A stretch of DNA of 64,000 nt from Pegoplata infirma (lineage: Eukaryota > Arthropoda > Insecta > Diptera > Anthomyiidae): NCBI GenBank assembly GCA_963921195.1, contig OY992537.1, forward strand, positions 145,772,275 through 145,836,274, in the 5' to 3' direction. The position numbers were made by a program, and so were the translations under genes. Shown piece by piece: positions 34,071-45,815 of the stretch (position 1 is its first letter; each line of letters opens with the position of its first letter). The notes below the pieces were generated by a model that was not told the DNA's origin, did not search any database, and saw only the letters and a list, made by a program, of their open reading frames with translations.

Positions 34071-35776
34071 CATTGTTGCCAATTTAGCTATTTTGTAGCT
34101 AGATTTAGCTATTTTTTTGCATCTAGCGACAAAAAGTCATTTAGCTCTTAGCTACAAATCTAGCTACTTTTTTTGTTCGCAAAATTTGTAAAAAAGTGTT
34201 TTTTTTAAACCGTTTTATTAGCCATATTTTCAAGTTGACATTTCGTTAACGTGCTATTTAATGGTGTTTTCTTTTCTGGCAAAAAATGTGCCTTTTTTTT
34301 GCATTTCGCCCCACAAATTATGTTTTTGTGTTCTTTTCTAAAAAATGTCAACCATTATAAAGAATATCGTGTTCTTTTCTAAAAATGTCTGCCCCATAAA
34401 GTGCAAAAAAGTTGCACTTTTTACCCCGTAAAAAATCACAGGGTTGAAATTGCCTTATTCAACAGCTGACTTTTTCTGTGTTGTTTTCTCAAAACAGCTG
34501 TTAAAAAATACAGGGCAGAGTATTTTTGTATGTTGTGTTCTATTCTAGTCAAATAAAATGCAAATTTTTGAAGGTGTGAGTTAAACATTTTAAAAATGTA
34601 TACACTTAAAAGGCAAACATTTTTTTTCAGAAAAGAAATCACCATAAGTGTGTATGACATCTGCTAGTTTTTCAACTTTTCAAAAAGTTTTATCAGGGGT
34701 TTTCTATGATATTTACTTTAACTTCAAACAAAAATTTTAAAAAAATTTATCAAAAATCTCTCCATGATAAAGTTACTTAAAATTTTCAACATCAAGCAAG
34801 TATCGTATTGGCATAATTCATAGAGAATGTAGTTTAGTACCAACATAAAGAAAAAACAGCTATGGGTTTAAAATATAATAGTTTTCATCTCTCCAATAAC
34901 GGATAAAATTTTACACCAGAATTCATAACCAAAAAAACGAGTGGCTATAATCGAGCTTTTAATTCGCATTCAGATAATTGTGTATTAAAAAATTTGGTAC
35001 TGCGAAACAACTCCCAAATGAAATAAATCCCAATGAAATAATTCCTAATGATATAAGTCCTAAGAGGAATGAATTAACTCCCAACTTTAAGAAATGAAAT
35101 AAGTCCCAAAGAAAAAATGAAACAAGTCCCAATATTTGGGAGTTATTTAAAATCAAAATACTTACTCCCAAAAAAATTAAAGAACTCCGAACGAAATAAG
35201 TCCAAAAAAATAAAATAAGTTCCCATTACAGGAATTATATCTATTATGAGTACTTTTTACGTATACAAAATGAGGTGCTGATTCACAGAAAATAGTGAGG
35301 TGCCGATTCACAGAAAATAGAAATTCACAGGAAATAGTTCACAGGATCTGCAAATCCAGAAATACATACATATAACATATAGATTAATAATGTTTCTTTG
35401 TTAAAGAAATTGATTTAAGAGCTTAATTTAATAACTTAAGCGTTGGAAACAATTTCTAAAGTTTCATGCGTTATAAATTATATCTGCGATATAAAATATG
35501 AGTATTTAAACTTTTTGTTTGCAAAATTTAATAAAAATATTTGAAAATATTCGTTTTAATACCAAAACTAACTTATTTTATTATTTAATTAAAAACTTTA
35601 GCAAATAAACCTTTTAAAAACCACAAATCCAAAATCTAGCTATAAAATAGCTACATTTTTCAACTGTATAGCTACAAAAATAGCTAGATTTTTTAACTGT
35701 TTTTAAATTTAGCTATTTCTAGCTATTTTTTTGTCCAATCTAGCTACATTTTTTTTTTAAATAGTTGGCATCAGTG
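34071..35776. mobile_element. Element C: hAT-like, TAGCTA subterminal repeats
   Basis: The ends CATTGTTGCCAATTTAGC and its weaker inverse (CACTGATGCCAACTATTT on the complement) have exact TCTCTCGT flanks (34063-34070, 35777-35784). 'Tagctatttt' and 'agctagat' words crowd both ends. The middle (34980-35230) has a diffuse repeat of 'aaataagtcccaa' type. No transposase. Confidence 0.83.
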
Positions 35777-35784
35777 TCTCTCGT

Positions 35785-36273
35785 ATACATAAAGGATAGA
35801 TTTTATATTACGAAGAGTAGCGCAAACACTTTTGTTTTCAGTGCTCTTGTCACAAGAGTCTTGTGAATTTGTTTATTTCTCAGTCAAAAAGAAACATTCC
35901 AGCAATGAGGATCACCCGACGCATCGCAAAAGGAAACAAACAAACAATATGTAAATATACACAAAAAATATTTTAAGGGTTTTTTTTATTCAAAGAATAT
36001 ACGTTTTTTTTCAGTACACAATAGAAATATAATCACGAGAGGTACCTAAGTAAAACAAATGTAAATATATTTTGCATTCAAAAAATATTTTTTATTTCAG
36101 TTTACACAACAATAAAAACTTCTACCTAACAAAAATTCATCTAATTATTCTTGGAAACATCAATTTTATGTTGTAAGTATTCTTTGTATTAAAAATATTT
36201 TTGTGTTAATGTTTTTTTTACATATTTCAGATTTCTAAAAACCAAAAACTCTAACAACAACTGAGTAATAACA
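35785..36273. other. Fragment of element A
   Basis: Co-linear with about 32540-33010 of element B. Non-coding. Confidence 0.55.
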
Positions 36274-37436
36274 CAGTGATATAAAATCGAACTTTCGGAA
36301 TCGGAATGGGATGAAACCAAAAGCAAATGAAAGCTGACGTTTTCCACAACAAAACCCTTTTTTTTAGGTCAGAGCTAGATTTTATTTTACACGCATTTAA
36401 AGTTGGTGATTTTAAAGCATTTAAAGTTTTTGTGTACTAAACGTGTCCAACTTTAAAGACCCCTGGTGGTTCCCTTATTGGACATGTAGGGTCCAGTTTC
36501 CAAACTTAAGCTCAAAATTACTTCAGCTATGACTGGTATGAATTTTGCTGCAATCGGTCCAGTACCTATTTACTGAATAGCCAAATTATTAAAATAAACC
36601 GTGTACACCGTTGCGTATGATTATTATTTAAAGGCAATTATTAATATAAATCACTGGACACCGTTGCGTATGATTGTTATTTAAAGGCAATTACAATATT
36701 AATCATTCGCCACTAATACAGTTTTCAAGCATTTATTATTGTAATTATCAGGGACAGGACCTTCATGCACTAAAAAACTATGTTTTAGGCGCCTAAAATA
36801 TGCACTAAAAAGTCTTGAAATATGCACTAAAAATCTTAAAATATGCACTAAACATCATAAATATACACTTGTTTTTTACCTTTTTTTTTAAAACATAAAA
36901 TTTGAATTCAGTGTGGCATTTAAGGCTTAGATATACATAAATGCAGTGTGTATAAAATGTTATTAAAAAAAAAAATTATCTAAAAAAAATTTATAATTGC
37001 TTTAATTAAAAAAAATATATCATTAAAAATTCCTAAAAATAGCTAAAAGTACAAAAAATTGCTAAAAATCTAAAATTTATACAAAATATGACCTAAAAAT
37101 ATGCAATTATAGCGAAATAGTACCAAAATATGCAAAAATATGCATTTTAAGCAAAATATGCAAAAATATGCACTAACGAATCGATGCCATTTTAAAGCAA
37201 ATTCTTTGATTCGCAAAGATATCTTGTTTATACTGTTCTATGACCAAAGGGGAAAAACATGCATTTGCATGAAAGTCCTCTCCTTGGTAATTATAATAAA
37301 AGTGCACTAACTTCAAATGCGTGTAAAACAAAATCTAGCTCTGAACTAGAAAAAAGCCTTGAGGGGTTTGTTATGGAATATGTCAACTTTCATTTGCTTT
37401 TGGTTTCATCCCATTCCGATTTTGGGTGTTGCACTG
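36274..37436. mobile_element. Element D: foldback, hAT-like, carrying element E2
   Basis: CAGTG and CACTG ends are followed by inverted arms of about 80 bp sharing 'atcggaatgggatgaaacc' and 'aaaagcaaatgaaag'; a second inverted pair ('agctagattttattttac', 36368, and its inverse at 37325) lies inside. The 8-bp flanks no longer match. A deleted relative is at 54918-55100. Two imperfect direct copies of 'ccgttgcgtatgattgtt' lie at 36608-36720. Confidence 0.72.
36749..37286 (+). mobile_element. Element E, copy 2: hAT-like MITE
   Basis: The ends CAGGGACAGGACC and GAGTCC-like GTCCTCTCCTTG are flanked by exact GTAATTAT (36741-36748, 37287-37294). It is homologous throughout to 6251-6784 in opposite orientation. 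Both ends carry 'tatgcactaaaa' and 'aaaatatgca' repeats. Non-coding. Confidence 0.9.
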
Positions 37437-37596
37437 TGTAATTGATGACAACCACCAAGCGCACAGTATATAAACAATAAACTTTTTTTTACAAAAAAAA
37501 TATTAATTTTTCCAACCGGATTTTAAAATTCATTTTACAAAAATTTTACAGAAAAAAACTGTAGTACTAATTTTTTAGTATTTTTAATATTACTAA

Positions 37597-38058
37597 GTAC
37601 CGAGAAACAGAATACCAACTGCCCCGAAGGCAAAAGTGGTATTCCCAGCACTATTCTCCCAAACTTCTGCCTTACAGCTGCTTCAACGCCAAAACCCGGA
37701 TATACCTACCGATGACTGGCGCGTTTTGAAGGTTTTACCAAAGACTGACAAGGATAAAGGGTATACCTTCATCCTGCAAATAAACAAGCAGGCTGAGGAT
37801 ATCCTTTATCCGAGGTTTGGAAAAATGCGTTGGGGTATGTCGGTAGTGTATCTGCGACTCAAACGAAGAAGTCCAAGTGACAACAATCCACACGCATTGG
37901 AAAATGGTGAGGTTGAACGAGATCTGGATCTTCTCTTGGAAGCCACTACAAACATCACGCTAGAAGAGTTTGATCTAGAGGTGGGCAAGCCACCCACCAA
38001 CGAAACTATACCACCCACCAATGATGAAGCTGATCCAGATCAACTTGCATCACAGTAG
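37597..38058 (+). pseudogene. LOA ORF1 C-terminal fragment
   Basis: The frame is open from the 5' truncation to TAG at 38056-38058 (about 153 residues). It contains DDWRVLKVLPKTDKDKGYTF and RFGKMRWGMSVVYLRLKRR, resembling the conserved C-terminal domain of ORF1 (Gag-like) proteins of LOA-type elements, followed by an acidic tail. No zinc knuckles remain in this part. It overlaps the start of ORF2 by about 38 nt, a usual arrangement in such elements. As a truncated fragment it has no start codon of its own. Confidence 0.72.
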
Positions 38059-40837
38059 AGCAGCTTCGGCGGCACTACTTATGACCCTAGTGGAAGGGTC
38101 ATTTGATGTAGCGCTCATCCAAGAGCCATAGGTGGACGCTACGGGTGAAATTAAAGGGCTCACGACAACAGACTATGATCTATTTTTCTCGCAAGCTGAA
38201 GGTAGGAAACGCTCAGCCATTTTGGCAAGAAAGTCACTAAAAGCACTTCTTCTACAGCAATACAGTACCAACGATTTGACTACAACTCTATGCAAAATTG
38301 GGCGAAGGACCATCTATCTAGTGTCCTCGTATATGGCGCATGACAAAGAATCACCTCCGCTAGATCTACAAGTTTTACTTCGCGAAAAAATGGGTGAGTA
38401 CATTATCATAGGTTGTGACGCAAATGCGCATAACACTTTATGGGGCTCCTCAGATACTAACGAAAGGGGGGAAGACTTATTCCAATACATAAAGGATACT
38501 GATATTAACATTGCGAATAATGGTTCAGAACCTACTTTTATAGGTCCTACAAGTAAAAATGTTTTAGACCTAACACTATTCACTAATAAACCTGATTTGA
38601 ACATAGTCGAGTGGGGAATCCTTGAAAAGGCTTCTTGCTCGGATCACAAATATTTAAGTTTTAAGGTAAAGCTGGAAAATTTAATGACGAATAAACCGTA
38701 TAGAAACCCTGAGAAAACAAACTGGGGTAAATATAGTAGTTTAGTAAACAAGAAAATGGGTGCTCTACCAAAACGAGAAATTTTAGATGATAATACTATA
38801 GAACTAGTAAATGATAATCTTACGGCAATTTTACGCGAATCCTTTGAAAAATCTTGCCCCTTAAGGTATAGTCGCAAGAAACCCCAACCTCCGTGGTGGT
38901 CTAGAGAACTATCAAACGCTCGTAGTTTAGTGCAGGACTTATTTAAGCACGCTAGACGGGGCAACACAGATGACAGATGGGCGCAATATAGAAGTGAACT
39001 AAAAAGCTTCAAAAAGCTAATACGGAAATCGAAAAAAATTAGCTGGGAAAACCTGTGTAGCAATATTGAACATACCACTGAGGCTGCAAGGCTAAGAAAA
39101 ATGTTATCGAAGAAGAACATTCCACCAATCCTACTGAAAAAAAGTGATGATACATGGACAGAAAGTGCAGATGAAACACTTGATGTTCTACTTACGACAC
39201 ACTTTCCGGGATGTAGGATAAATCCAATTGCAGTGAATGTAATCCGCGATAATCCCTCAATTATTCCAGAAAATTGTTTAACTGCGGACCGAATAAAATG
39301 GGCTCTAGCTTCATTCAAACCATACAAATCACCTGGACCTGACGGCATTATTCCGGCAATGCTTCAGAACGTCTCCAGTATTTTAATTCCGCATCTATTA
39401 TCGATTTTTACTGCATGCCTGAAATTTTGCTATATACCAAAAGGATGGAGGAAAGCAAGTATTATATACTTGCCCAAAAGCGGTAAACTTAACCACGCGA
39501 CGGCAAAAGATTACAGACCAATCAGTTTGACATCTTTTCTTTTGAAAACACTGGAAAGGATAATTGATCTATATATACGAGAGCATTTAGGTACGAATTT
39601 TCTATCGGATGCACAGCATGCTTACCAGCAGGGTAAATCCATAGAGACTGCGCTTCATTCACTTGTACAGAAGGTAGAAGCATCCCTGGAGTATAAGGAA
39701 TTTGCTCTTGCAGCATTTCTGGATATAGAAGGGGCTTTTAACAATGTAAATACGGAAACGATCGTTGATGCTTTGAACAAGGCTTCAACTAACAGCTGTT
39801 TGAGTAAATGGATAGAGCAAATGCTTTCATGTCGGGAAATAACGGCCGAATGGGGTCATGCAAAAACATCCCGTTACGCTACTAGAGGAACACCACAAGG
39901 TGGGGTTCTGTCACCACTGCTCTGGCTTCTGGTGTTGGACCCCATTTTAAAGGAACTAAAGACTTTAGGAACCACAACAATAGCATACGCTGATGATGTG
40001 GTTATTCTATCATGTGGCAAATATCTGGATACTATATCCGAGATTTTAGAGGGCTCACTTAAGGCTATGTGGAAGTGGGCTTCAGGAAATGGACTTAATG
40101 TCAACCCGCAGAAAACGGAAATGGTCCTTTTTACTAGAAAATACAAAATCCCAGAATTTAGAAGGGTTCGAGTGGGAGGAGTTGAAATTCCAATATCACC
40201 GCATGCCAAATTTCTTGGAGTGTTCTTGGACAGTAAGCTGTTCTGGAACAAGAACTCTGAAGAAAGGGTAAAAAAGGCAAACAACGCGTATTACGCGTGT
40301 AAGAAAATGTTCGGCAGTACCTGGGGTCTAGAACCTAAAGTCACTTACTGGATTTATACTTCAATCGTAAGACCAATCTTACTCTATGGAGTTTTAGTCT
40401 GGCATAAGGCACTCGAAAAGGATGTGACGCTTAAAATGTTTCAGAAGCTTCAACGGCAAATGGGACGGAGTATCACTGGCGCTTTGAGAACAACATCAGC
40501 CGACTCTATCGACACTTTATTGCACTTATTACCAATTGATCTCTTTGCTAAGGGCGAGGCTTACAAGGCTTGCCTCAGACTCAAAGAGTCAAATTGGTTC
40601 AAGTATCGCAACTTTGGACACAGTAACATTGCTAATATGGACCGTATTGACTCTGATTACACAGTGCCCAAACTAGTTTTCGACCGGAAATATGAAGTCA
40701 GATTTCCGGATCGAGAATTCTGGTCGATCTGGCAGGGCCCTCCTGCGAACTCAATAAATATCTTTACTGATGGATCGAAGCAATCGCATGGTGTGGGAGC
40801 TGGTTTCACAATATTGGAGCTGGTTTCACAATATTGG
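38021..40837 (+). pseudogene. LOA ORF2 part 1: endonuclease, reverse transcriptase, start of RNase H
   Basis: ATG at 38021 (or 38024) opens MMKLIQINLHHSRAAS, the endonuclease start, inside the end of ORF1. A TAG at 38129-38131 replaces the tryptophan expected after IQEP. Beyond it 920 residues are open: the endonuclease blocks GCDANAHNTLWGS and SDHKYLSF, then the reverse transcriptase with SPGPDGIIPAML, DYRPISLTSFLLKT, LDIEGAFNNV, QGGVLSPLLW and YADD (39986-39997). RNase H begins at FTDGSK (40763) and is cut about 25 residues later by the nested retrotransposon. It aligns over its length with the ORF at 2929-5940 but is clearly a different family (different 3' tail, many substitutions). Confidence 0.92.
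40796..40835 (+). repeat. 20-bp tandem duplication at the nested junction
   Basis: The 20-mer starting GGAGCTGGTTTC at 40796 is repeated exactly at 40816, two bases before the nested element appears to begin. It shifts the RNase H frame. Confidence 0.85.
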
Positions 40838-41634
40838 ACAGTGTTCTGTCCGTCGTACCGTCAACTTGTTTTGTTTTTAAAGCGCTTGTGTTAAATCGTC
40901 TCACGTTTACTTTCTTTATTATAATAATATAAGTGTCGTCCGTCAAATTGTGCAAAACATTATTTTAATAAAGTGTCCAAAACAATAAAAATTAAAAAAA
41001 AAATAAAACAGTGAAACAGAAATTAAAATTAATTATTTACAATAAAGAAAATTCAAACAATATTCATAATTTAAAACATTTATCTCAAAACCGGTTTATA
41101 AATAAATAAAAGAGCAACTTACAACAAACACAATAATCCACACTCCAATTTACATAAACACAACCATAAACTAAGTTCTAAAAAAAAAGTTCTTGAAAAA
41201 AAACAAATAACATCAAAACGAAATAACAAAGAGACAATTTAAAACAGAGAATTTGCAACAATAAAAAACCCAATAGTCAAAATTACAACAACACCCATTA
41301 CAACAATATCATAAATTAAAATCAACAAGCATCATCAACTGAGATCAATATACACCAGACCCTCGATCTACATTTTTTTTTGTGAAATCGTTATTTACAA
41401 TGACCACGCGAGGGGCTTTTATGCCTCCTTTCTCAGTGTCATTGTTGTTTTCTATATTCCCATTTATCTCCCTTTTTGACATCGTGCAGCTGGCTTAGTT
41501 TTGGACTGCTGTTGGACTTTTTGGTGACAAAGGTATAACACTGGTCACTAATTAGTCAACCTCAACAGCAGTTCCCTTTCTTTGCCATTTGTAATATTGT
41601 CAGGATTCTCTATTTTATTTATTTTTTTTTCGTA
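40838..41634 (+). other. 5' leader of the nested retrotransposon
   Basis: About 800 bp of A-rich DNA without a convincing frame. Pyrimidine-rich 'ttatttattttttttt' precedes the ORF. It likely contains the internal promoter, but no element could be pinned down. Confidence 0.5.
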
Positions 41635-43413
41635 ATGACTGGTAGGTTTCGGTTAGATTTCTGCAACATACGTGGGCTGAGAGCTAATTTCGTCTATGTA
41701 TATGCTCACGTTCGATTTCATCGGCCGGATGTTTTCGCCTTGTGTGAAACCCAGGTAGGTGGGGATGCTGATCCACAGGATTTCCAAATACCTGGGTATC
41801 ACCTTCTATCTCTTTTTATTTCTCATCGGGGCCTTGCGGTGTACATTCGGGAGAATGTTGCGTTCCAGCTTCGGCCACATCTCAATAGTGGTAATGAGGA
41901 ATTTAACTCCCTCTGGGTTAAATTCCAGCTAAGGTCGCACGTTCTTCATTTCGGGTTTCTCTATAGAAGTCCAAATATGGAAACGGAGGGGTCCCATAAT
42001 GCCTTTGACTCCGTTTCGGATTCCATCACTAGGATCCTCGAGAATTGCCCGGACAGTGAAATTGTTGTTGCTGGCGATTTCAATGTCCACAATTCTACCT
42101 GGCTACGCCATTCCAGCCACACGTCTCCCGAGGGCCAATACGCTGAGCTTTTCGCTGCACACAATCACCTCGTGCAACTAGTGAATGATCCAACACATAT
42201 TCCGTGTGTTGAAGGGCAGTTTCAAAATACGCTCGACCTTTTCCTCACTTCGCACCCTAACAAGTACGAAGTTGAGTTACTTGCGCCTCTCGGCAACTCA
42301 GATCACCTTATCATTTCTGCATCCTTTTCATATTCGGCAATTTACAGTGTTTCGCAAGCGGCGCCTAAACGCTCGATATTTGTCTATGAAAAGGCTCGTT
42401 GGGCTGAGCTCAATGAATTTTTTCGGCATTTCAACTGGAAGCTTTGTTTTCTTGATGAAAATGTCAACGCTGCTGCAGAAATGATTGTTAATGTAATAAC
42501 GCTAGGAATGAAGTCATTTATTCCATCTAAGCGTATTTCGGTAAAACCAATACACAAGTGTTGGTTTAATCAGACGTGCAAAAATGCAGTCAGATCTAGA
42601 GAGGAAGCGTTCAATAACTGGCGGAACGACAAAACCCCAGTTACTGACCAGCGACGCAAACAGGCGAGAAATGAATGTGCCAGGGTACTCAGACGTGAAA
42701 AACTTCTATACGAACAGCGTCTGCGTGCTAAGGTTCTTGCTGCCCCGCGGGGTAGTAAGACCTTTTGGTCATTTGTTAAAAGGGTAAAGAATAATGCTAG
42801 TTCGTCTATTCCAACCCTTATAATGAATGATCAAATATTCACTGACCCGGTTGATAAAGCTAATCTTTTCGCTGAAATTTTTGCAAGGAATTCATACTTG
42901 CCGATTAGCAATCAACCACTGCCCGCGCTCGAAAGAGTATCCTATACTATGCCCAGGATATTTTTTCGGGCTCGTGCAGTAAAAAGGGTTCTTGAAGACC
43001 TCAACGTAAACAAGTCCCCGGGGCCAGATGGAGTTACAGCACTGGTACTGAAACAGTGTTCTTCGACGCTCGCTCGTCCATTGGCCAAACTTTTCAGCTT
43101 TTCTTATCGTGTGGGAGTCTTCCCCTCTTGCTGGAAGGTGGCAAATGTTCAGCCTATCCCTAAAAAGGGTGAGGCTACTAACCCTGACAATTACCGCCCA
43201 ATTGCAATTTGTTCTGCGCTCTCGAAGGTTATGGAGAGCATGTTGAATTTCCATCTTGTGAACTATCTGGAGTCCAATTCACTTCTTTGTGATCGACAGT
43301 ATGGCTTTCGTAGAAGTCGTTCTACGGGAGACCTGTTAGCGTTTCTTACGGAACGTTGGAGTCGATCTATACATCAATTTGGTGAAAGTAAAGTTGTGGC
43401 TCTAGATATTTGA
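41635..43413 (+). pseudogene. Nested retrotransposon ORF, part 1: endonuclease and reverse transcriptase N-terminus
   Basis: ATG at 41635 gives 592 residues. The endonuclease has FCNIRGLRANF, ALCETQVGG, GLAVYIRENV, VVAGDFNVHNSTWL and GNSDHLIISASF, that is all expected catalytic blocks (E, GDFN, SDH). A basic linker follows, then NKSPGPDGVTALVLKQCS, PIPKKGEATNPDNYRPI and QYGFRRSRSTGDLL. The frame stops after VVALDI at a TGA. The next expected residues of the motif are missing and the downstream frame resumes with the aspartate-arginine pair, consistent with a deletion of about 10 nt inside the first catalytic reverse-transcriptase block. No RNase H domain. Confidence 0.92.
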
Positions 43414-44524
43414 TCGTGTGTGGCATGGCGCCCTCGTATCAAAACTTAATGCATTTGGTGTCGGTGTTGACTTCTCTCGATTTATATCGAGCTTTCTCGA
43501 AAACCGCACTATACGTGTTGTTATGGATGGGGTTTCATCCGACGAGTTTCAGCTTAATTCAGGGGTACCTCAAGGCTCCGTTCTTTCTCCTACTCTTTTT
43601 CTTATTTTTCTTAATGACCTTCTTAGTCAAACTTTCAATCCTATATATTCTTATGCAGATGACAGCAACATTTGTCATTCATTTTCTTTTAATCATAGGC
43701 CAAGCCTTATAGAGGTTGAAGCCATGAGACAGAATATGAATAACACACTTAATCATGACCTGTCTACAATCTCCGAGTGGGGTAAAGCGAACAAGGTCGA
43801 TTTTAATGCTCGCAAGACCCAATGTTGTATGTTGACCCACAGACGATCTGTGGAATCAATGTCATCTGTATCCATGGGTGGTATAGATATTGAAGAATCA
43901 GATACTCTTGATGTTCTGGGCATGAAAATACAATGTGATGTTCGTTGGAACCAACATGTTTTTCAAGTGTCGAAAGAAGCATTCAAGTGCCTCGGTTTCT
44001 TAAAACGGTGCAAGAACTACTTCACTCCGTCTGATCTTCTTACTATCTATACCGCCTATATCCGACCGAAGTTGGAATACAACTCCCATATCTGGGCAGG
44101 GGCTTCAAGGTCTATTTTGAAGCTTCTGGACCGGGTGCAAAGGAGTGCGTTGAAGCTTATCAATGACAGTAGGGTATCCAACTCTATTGATTCGTTGGAG
44201 CATCGTCGGAACGTGGGTTGTGCATCATTGTTCTATCGATATTATCATGGTAAGTGCTCTGCTGAAATGGGTGAACTTATTCCCGAGACTCGGGTGTACG
44301 TTCGTAACACTCGTCAATCCAGTAGATCACATCCGTTTGTTGTCGACTGTCCAATGAACCGCACAACGCATTACAGAGAAAATTCGTTTCTCAGTCGAAC
44401 AAGTCGTATGTGGAATTCACTCCCCGCAGAAGTCTTCCCAGTCAGCTACGATCTGGAAAAGTTTAAAATAAATGTCCATAAACACTACTCACTCTATCCT
44501 CCTCCCCATAACCTATTTTCCTAA
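43414..44524 (+). pseudogene. Nested retrotransposon ORF, part 2: reverse transcriptase palm, thumb and C-terminus
   Basis: The shifted frame continues RVWHGALVSKLNAFGV, SGVPQGSVLSPTLFLIF, YADD (43652-43663), then a thumb region and the C-terminal ARSILKLLDRVQRSALKLI and SRMWNSLPAEVF motifs typical of CR1/Jockey-type elements, ending TAA at 44522-44524. There is no CCHC knuckle and no RNase H. The poly(A) tail begins about 55 bp downstream. The single frameshift at 43413 separates it from part 1. Confidence 0.92.
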
Positions 44525-44600
44525 TACCAACACAATGCACTGCATTAGTAGGGGGCATCCCCTGAGTGTTGGCTCAAAGTAAAAAAAAAAAAAAAAAAAA

Positions 44601-45290
44601 TTTATGGCAAAGGAAAAAGGTGCAACCCTTAATTTCTACGTGGATAGTCAAGCTGCTCTAAAAGCACTCTTGAGCTACCAAATTAAATCGAAAACGGTTT
44701 TAAAGTGTTACGAGAATTTAAAACAACTTTGCTTGAATAATGAAGTTACCTTATTATGGGTACCAGGGCACGAAGGAATAGAAGGAAACGAGAAAGCAGA
44801 TGAACTCGCGAAACTTGGAGCAGATGGCATAGGTACCACCATAATGCTTTCACCGCCACTCCAGCATTACAAACTAAAACGAAATACCCTTACTGTCGCC
44901 AAGGCAAATCGAAGATGGAAGGAACTTAGGACAAGTCGTATAAGCAGAATTTTATGGCCACGCTATGATTTAGGAAGAACAAAATTCTTACTAACACTTA
45001 CGAGAATAGAATGTCGTATGTTGACAGGTCTAATAACGGGACACTGTCTTGTCGGAAAACATGCCAAGAACATGAATCTTATTACGGACGCAAGCTGTAA
45101 AAGGTGCGAGACACCAGACGTCGAGGAGACCATTGAACACATCCTGTGTCACTGCCCGGCTTTGGCACGAACTCGACTATCAATTATGGGAGGTTCACAG
45201 TTCGAGACTTTGGAGGAAATTACGAGGATAGACCTGAAGAGTTTGAAACAGTTCGCGATGAAGGTCAATGTATTTAGTTTACATCGATAA
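44601..45290 (+). pseudogene. LOA ORF2 part 2: rest of RNase H and zinc knuckle
   Basis: Directly after the nested poly(A) tail the LOA frame resumes at MAKEKGATLNFYVDSQAALK, followed by LLWVPGHEGIEGNEKADELA (the H and D residues of RNase H1 are present) and the CCHC-type knuckle CKRCETPDV...HILCHC. TAA lies at 45288-45290. Compared with the RNase H at 5128-5480, about 30 residues between the first strand and this point are absent. Confidence 0.92.
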
Positions 45291-45377
45291 GCGGAAAGAG
45301 TTTTGTGGTATCGCTATGGACCAACTGGTCTATGCGGAGTGCCCATCTGGCACCGCCACCCTAACCTAACCTAACCT
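45291..45377 (+). other. LOA 3' UTR and CCTAA tail
   Basis: A short 3' UTR ends in four CCTAA units (45358-45377). The complement is TTAGG, the ancestral arthropod telomere unit. Confidence 0.85.
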
Positions 45378-45815
45378 AATATTACTAATTTTTGAAAACC
45401 AAAGTTTGTAATGGTAACTGAAAAAGTTATCGGGCACAAATAGAAAACTTTATTAGTAATGGTAACAGACTTTTTTGTAAGGAATACTAACATATTTTTA
45501 TGAGTGTAGGCCAAACGGTATTATAAAGGTATTGACCTATATTTCGAAAACGAACCGGTAGAAACACGAAGTGACACGTTTAAAATACTAGAAATTTCAT
45601 CAGCTTTCATAATCGCTTCTGAAAATGTCCACTTCTTTATTGGTTGCGGTACAATAGCCAAATACCGTTATTCTAGGTGGGTATCGGTTGCCAACCCTGG
45701 TTCAAACCGCAAAAAAAAAATTCTTTGAAAAAATACGAAAAATTATTATTATATTTTGGTACAATAATTTTTGTTATAGTGGACTGAAAATGTACTTTTT
45801 ATTCGCAAAAGACAA

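Larger units (their letters stand above)
40838..44600 (+). mobile_element. CR1/Jockey-group non-LTR retrotransposon nested in the LOA element
   Basis: It starts near CAGTGTTCTGTCCGTCG, has about 800 bp of 5' leader without an ORF1, one endonuclease/reverse-transcriptase frame, a 3' UTR with the GC hairpin 'ggggcatcccc' (44552), and a poly(A) tail (44580-44600). The LOA RNase H resumes straight after the tail. No TSD is seen; comparison with the other LOA ORF suggests about 90 bp of target was lost. Confidence 0.88.
37597..45377 (+). mobile_element. LOA-like non-LTR retrotransposon ending in CCTAA repeats, split by another retrotransposon
   Basis: An exact 11-bp duplication, AATATTACTAA, lies at 37586-37596 and 45378-45388, with co-linear element A on both sides. 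The element starts inside ORF1, continues with ORF2, a short 3' UTR, and ends in a (CCTAA)n tract (45358-45377) instead of poly(A). A 3.76-kb retrotransposon (40838-44600) is inserted within its RNase H domain. Without that insertion it is about 4.0 kb. Confidence 0.92.
31664..45506. mobile_element. Element A: CACTC...GAGTG TA-TSD element, split into fragments
   Basis: The ends are CACTCAAAAAAATACG and TTTTTATGAGTG with TA on both sides (31662-31663, 45507-45508). A's own sequence is found at 31664-31774, 33669-34070, 35777-36273, 37437-37596 and 45389-45506, co-linear with element B. F2, C, D and the LOA retrotransposon separate these pieces. Non-coding; the TA target suggests Tc1/mariner-type mobilisation (inference). 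Confidence 0.82.
31502..45699. mobile_element. Element Z: hAT-like with ~160-bp inverted ends, 14.2 kb with passengers
   Basis: The left end CAGGGTTGGCAACCGATACC mirrors the right end at 45680-45699, and the inverted similarity continues about 160 bp. An exact GTTCAAAC duplication lies at 31494-31501 and 45700-45707. Only about 160 bp on the left and 190 bp on the right belong to Z; element A and all its passengers fill the middle. A diverged relative of the right end is at about 46775-46897. Confidence 0.88.

Noticed and set aside
45358..45377. Interstitial telomere remnant
   Set aside because: The CCTAA tract lies exactly between the LOA 3' UTR and its TSD, so it is the element's tail.
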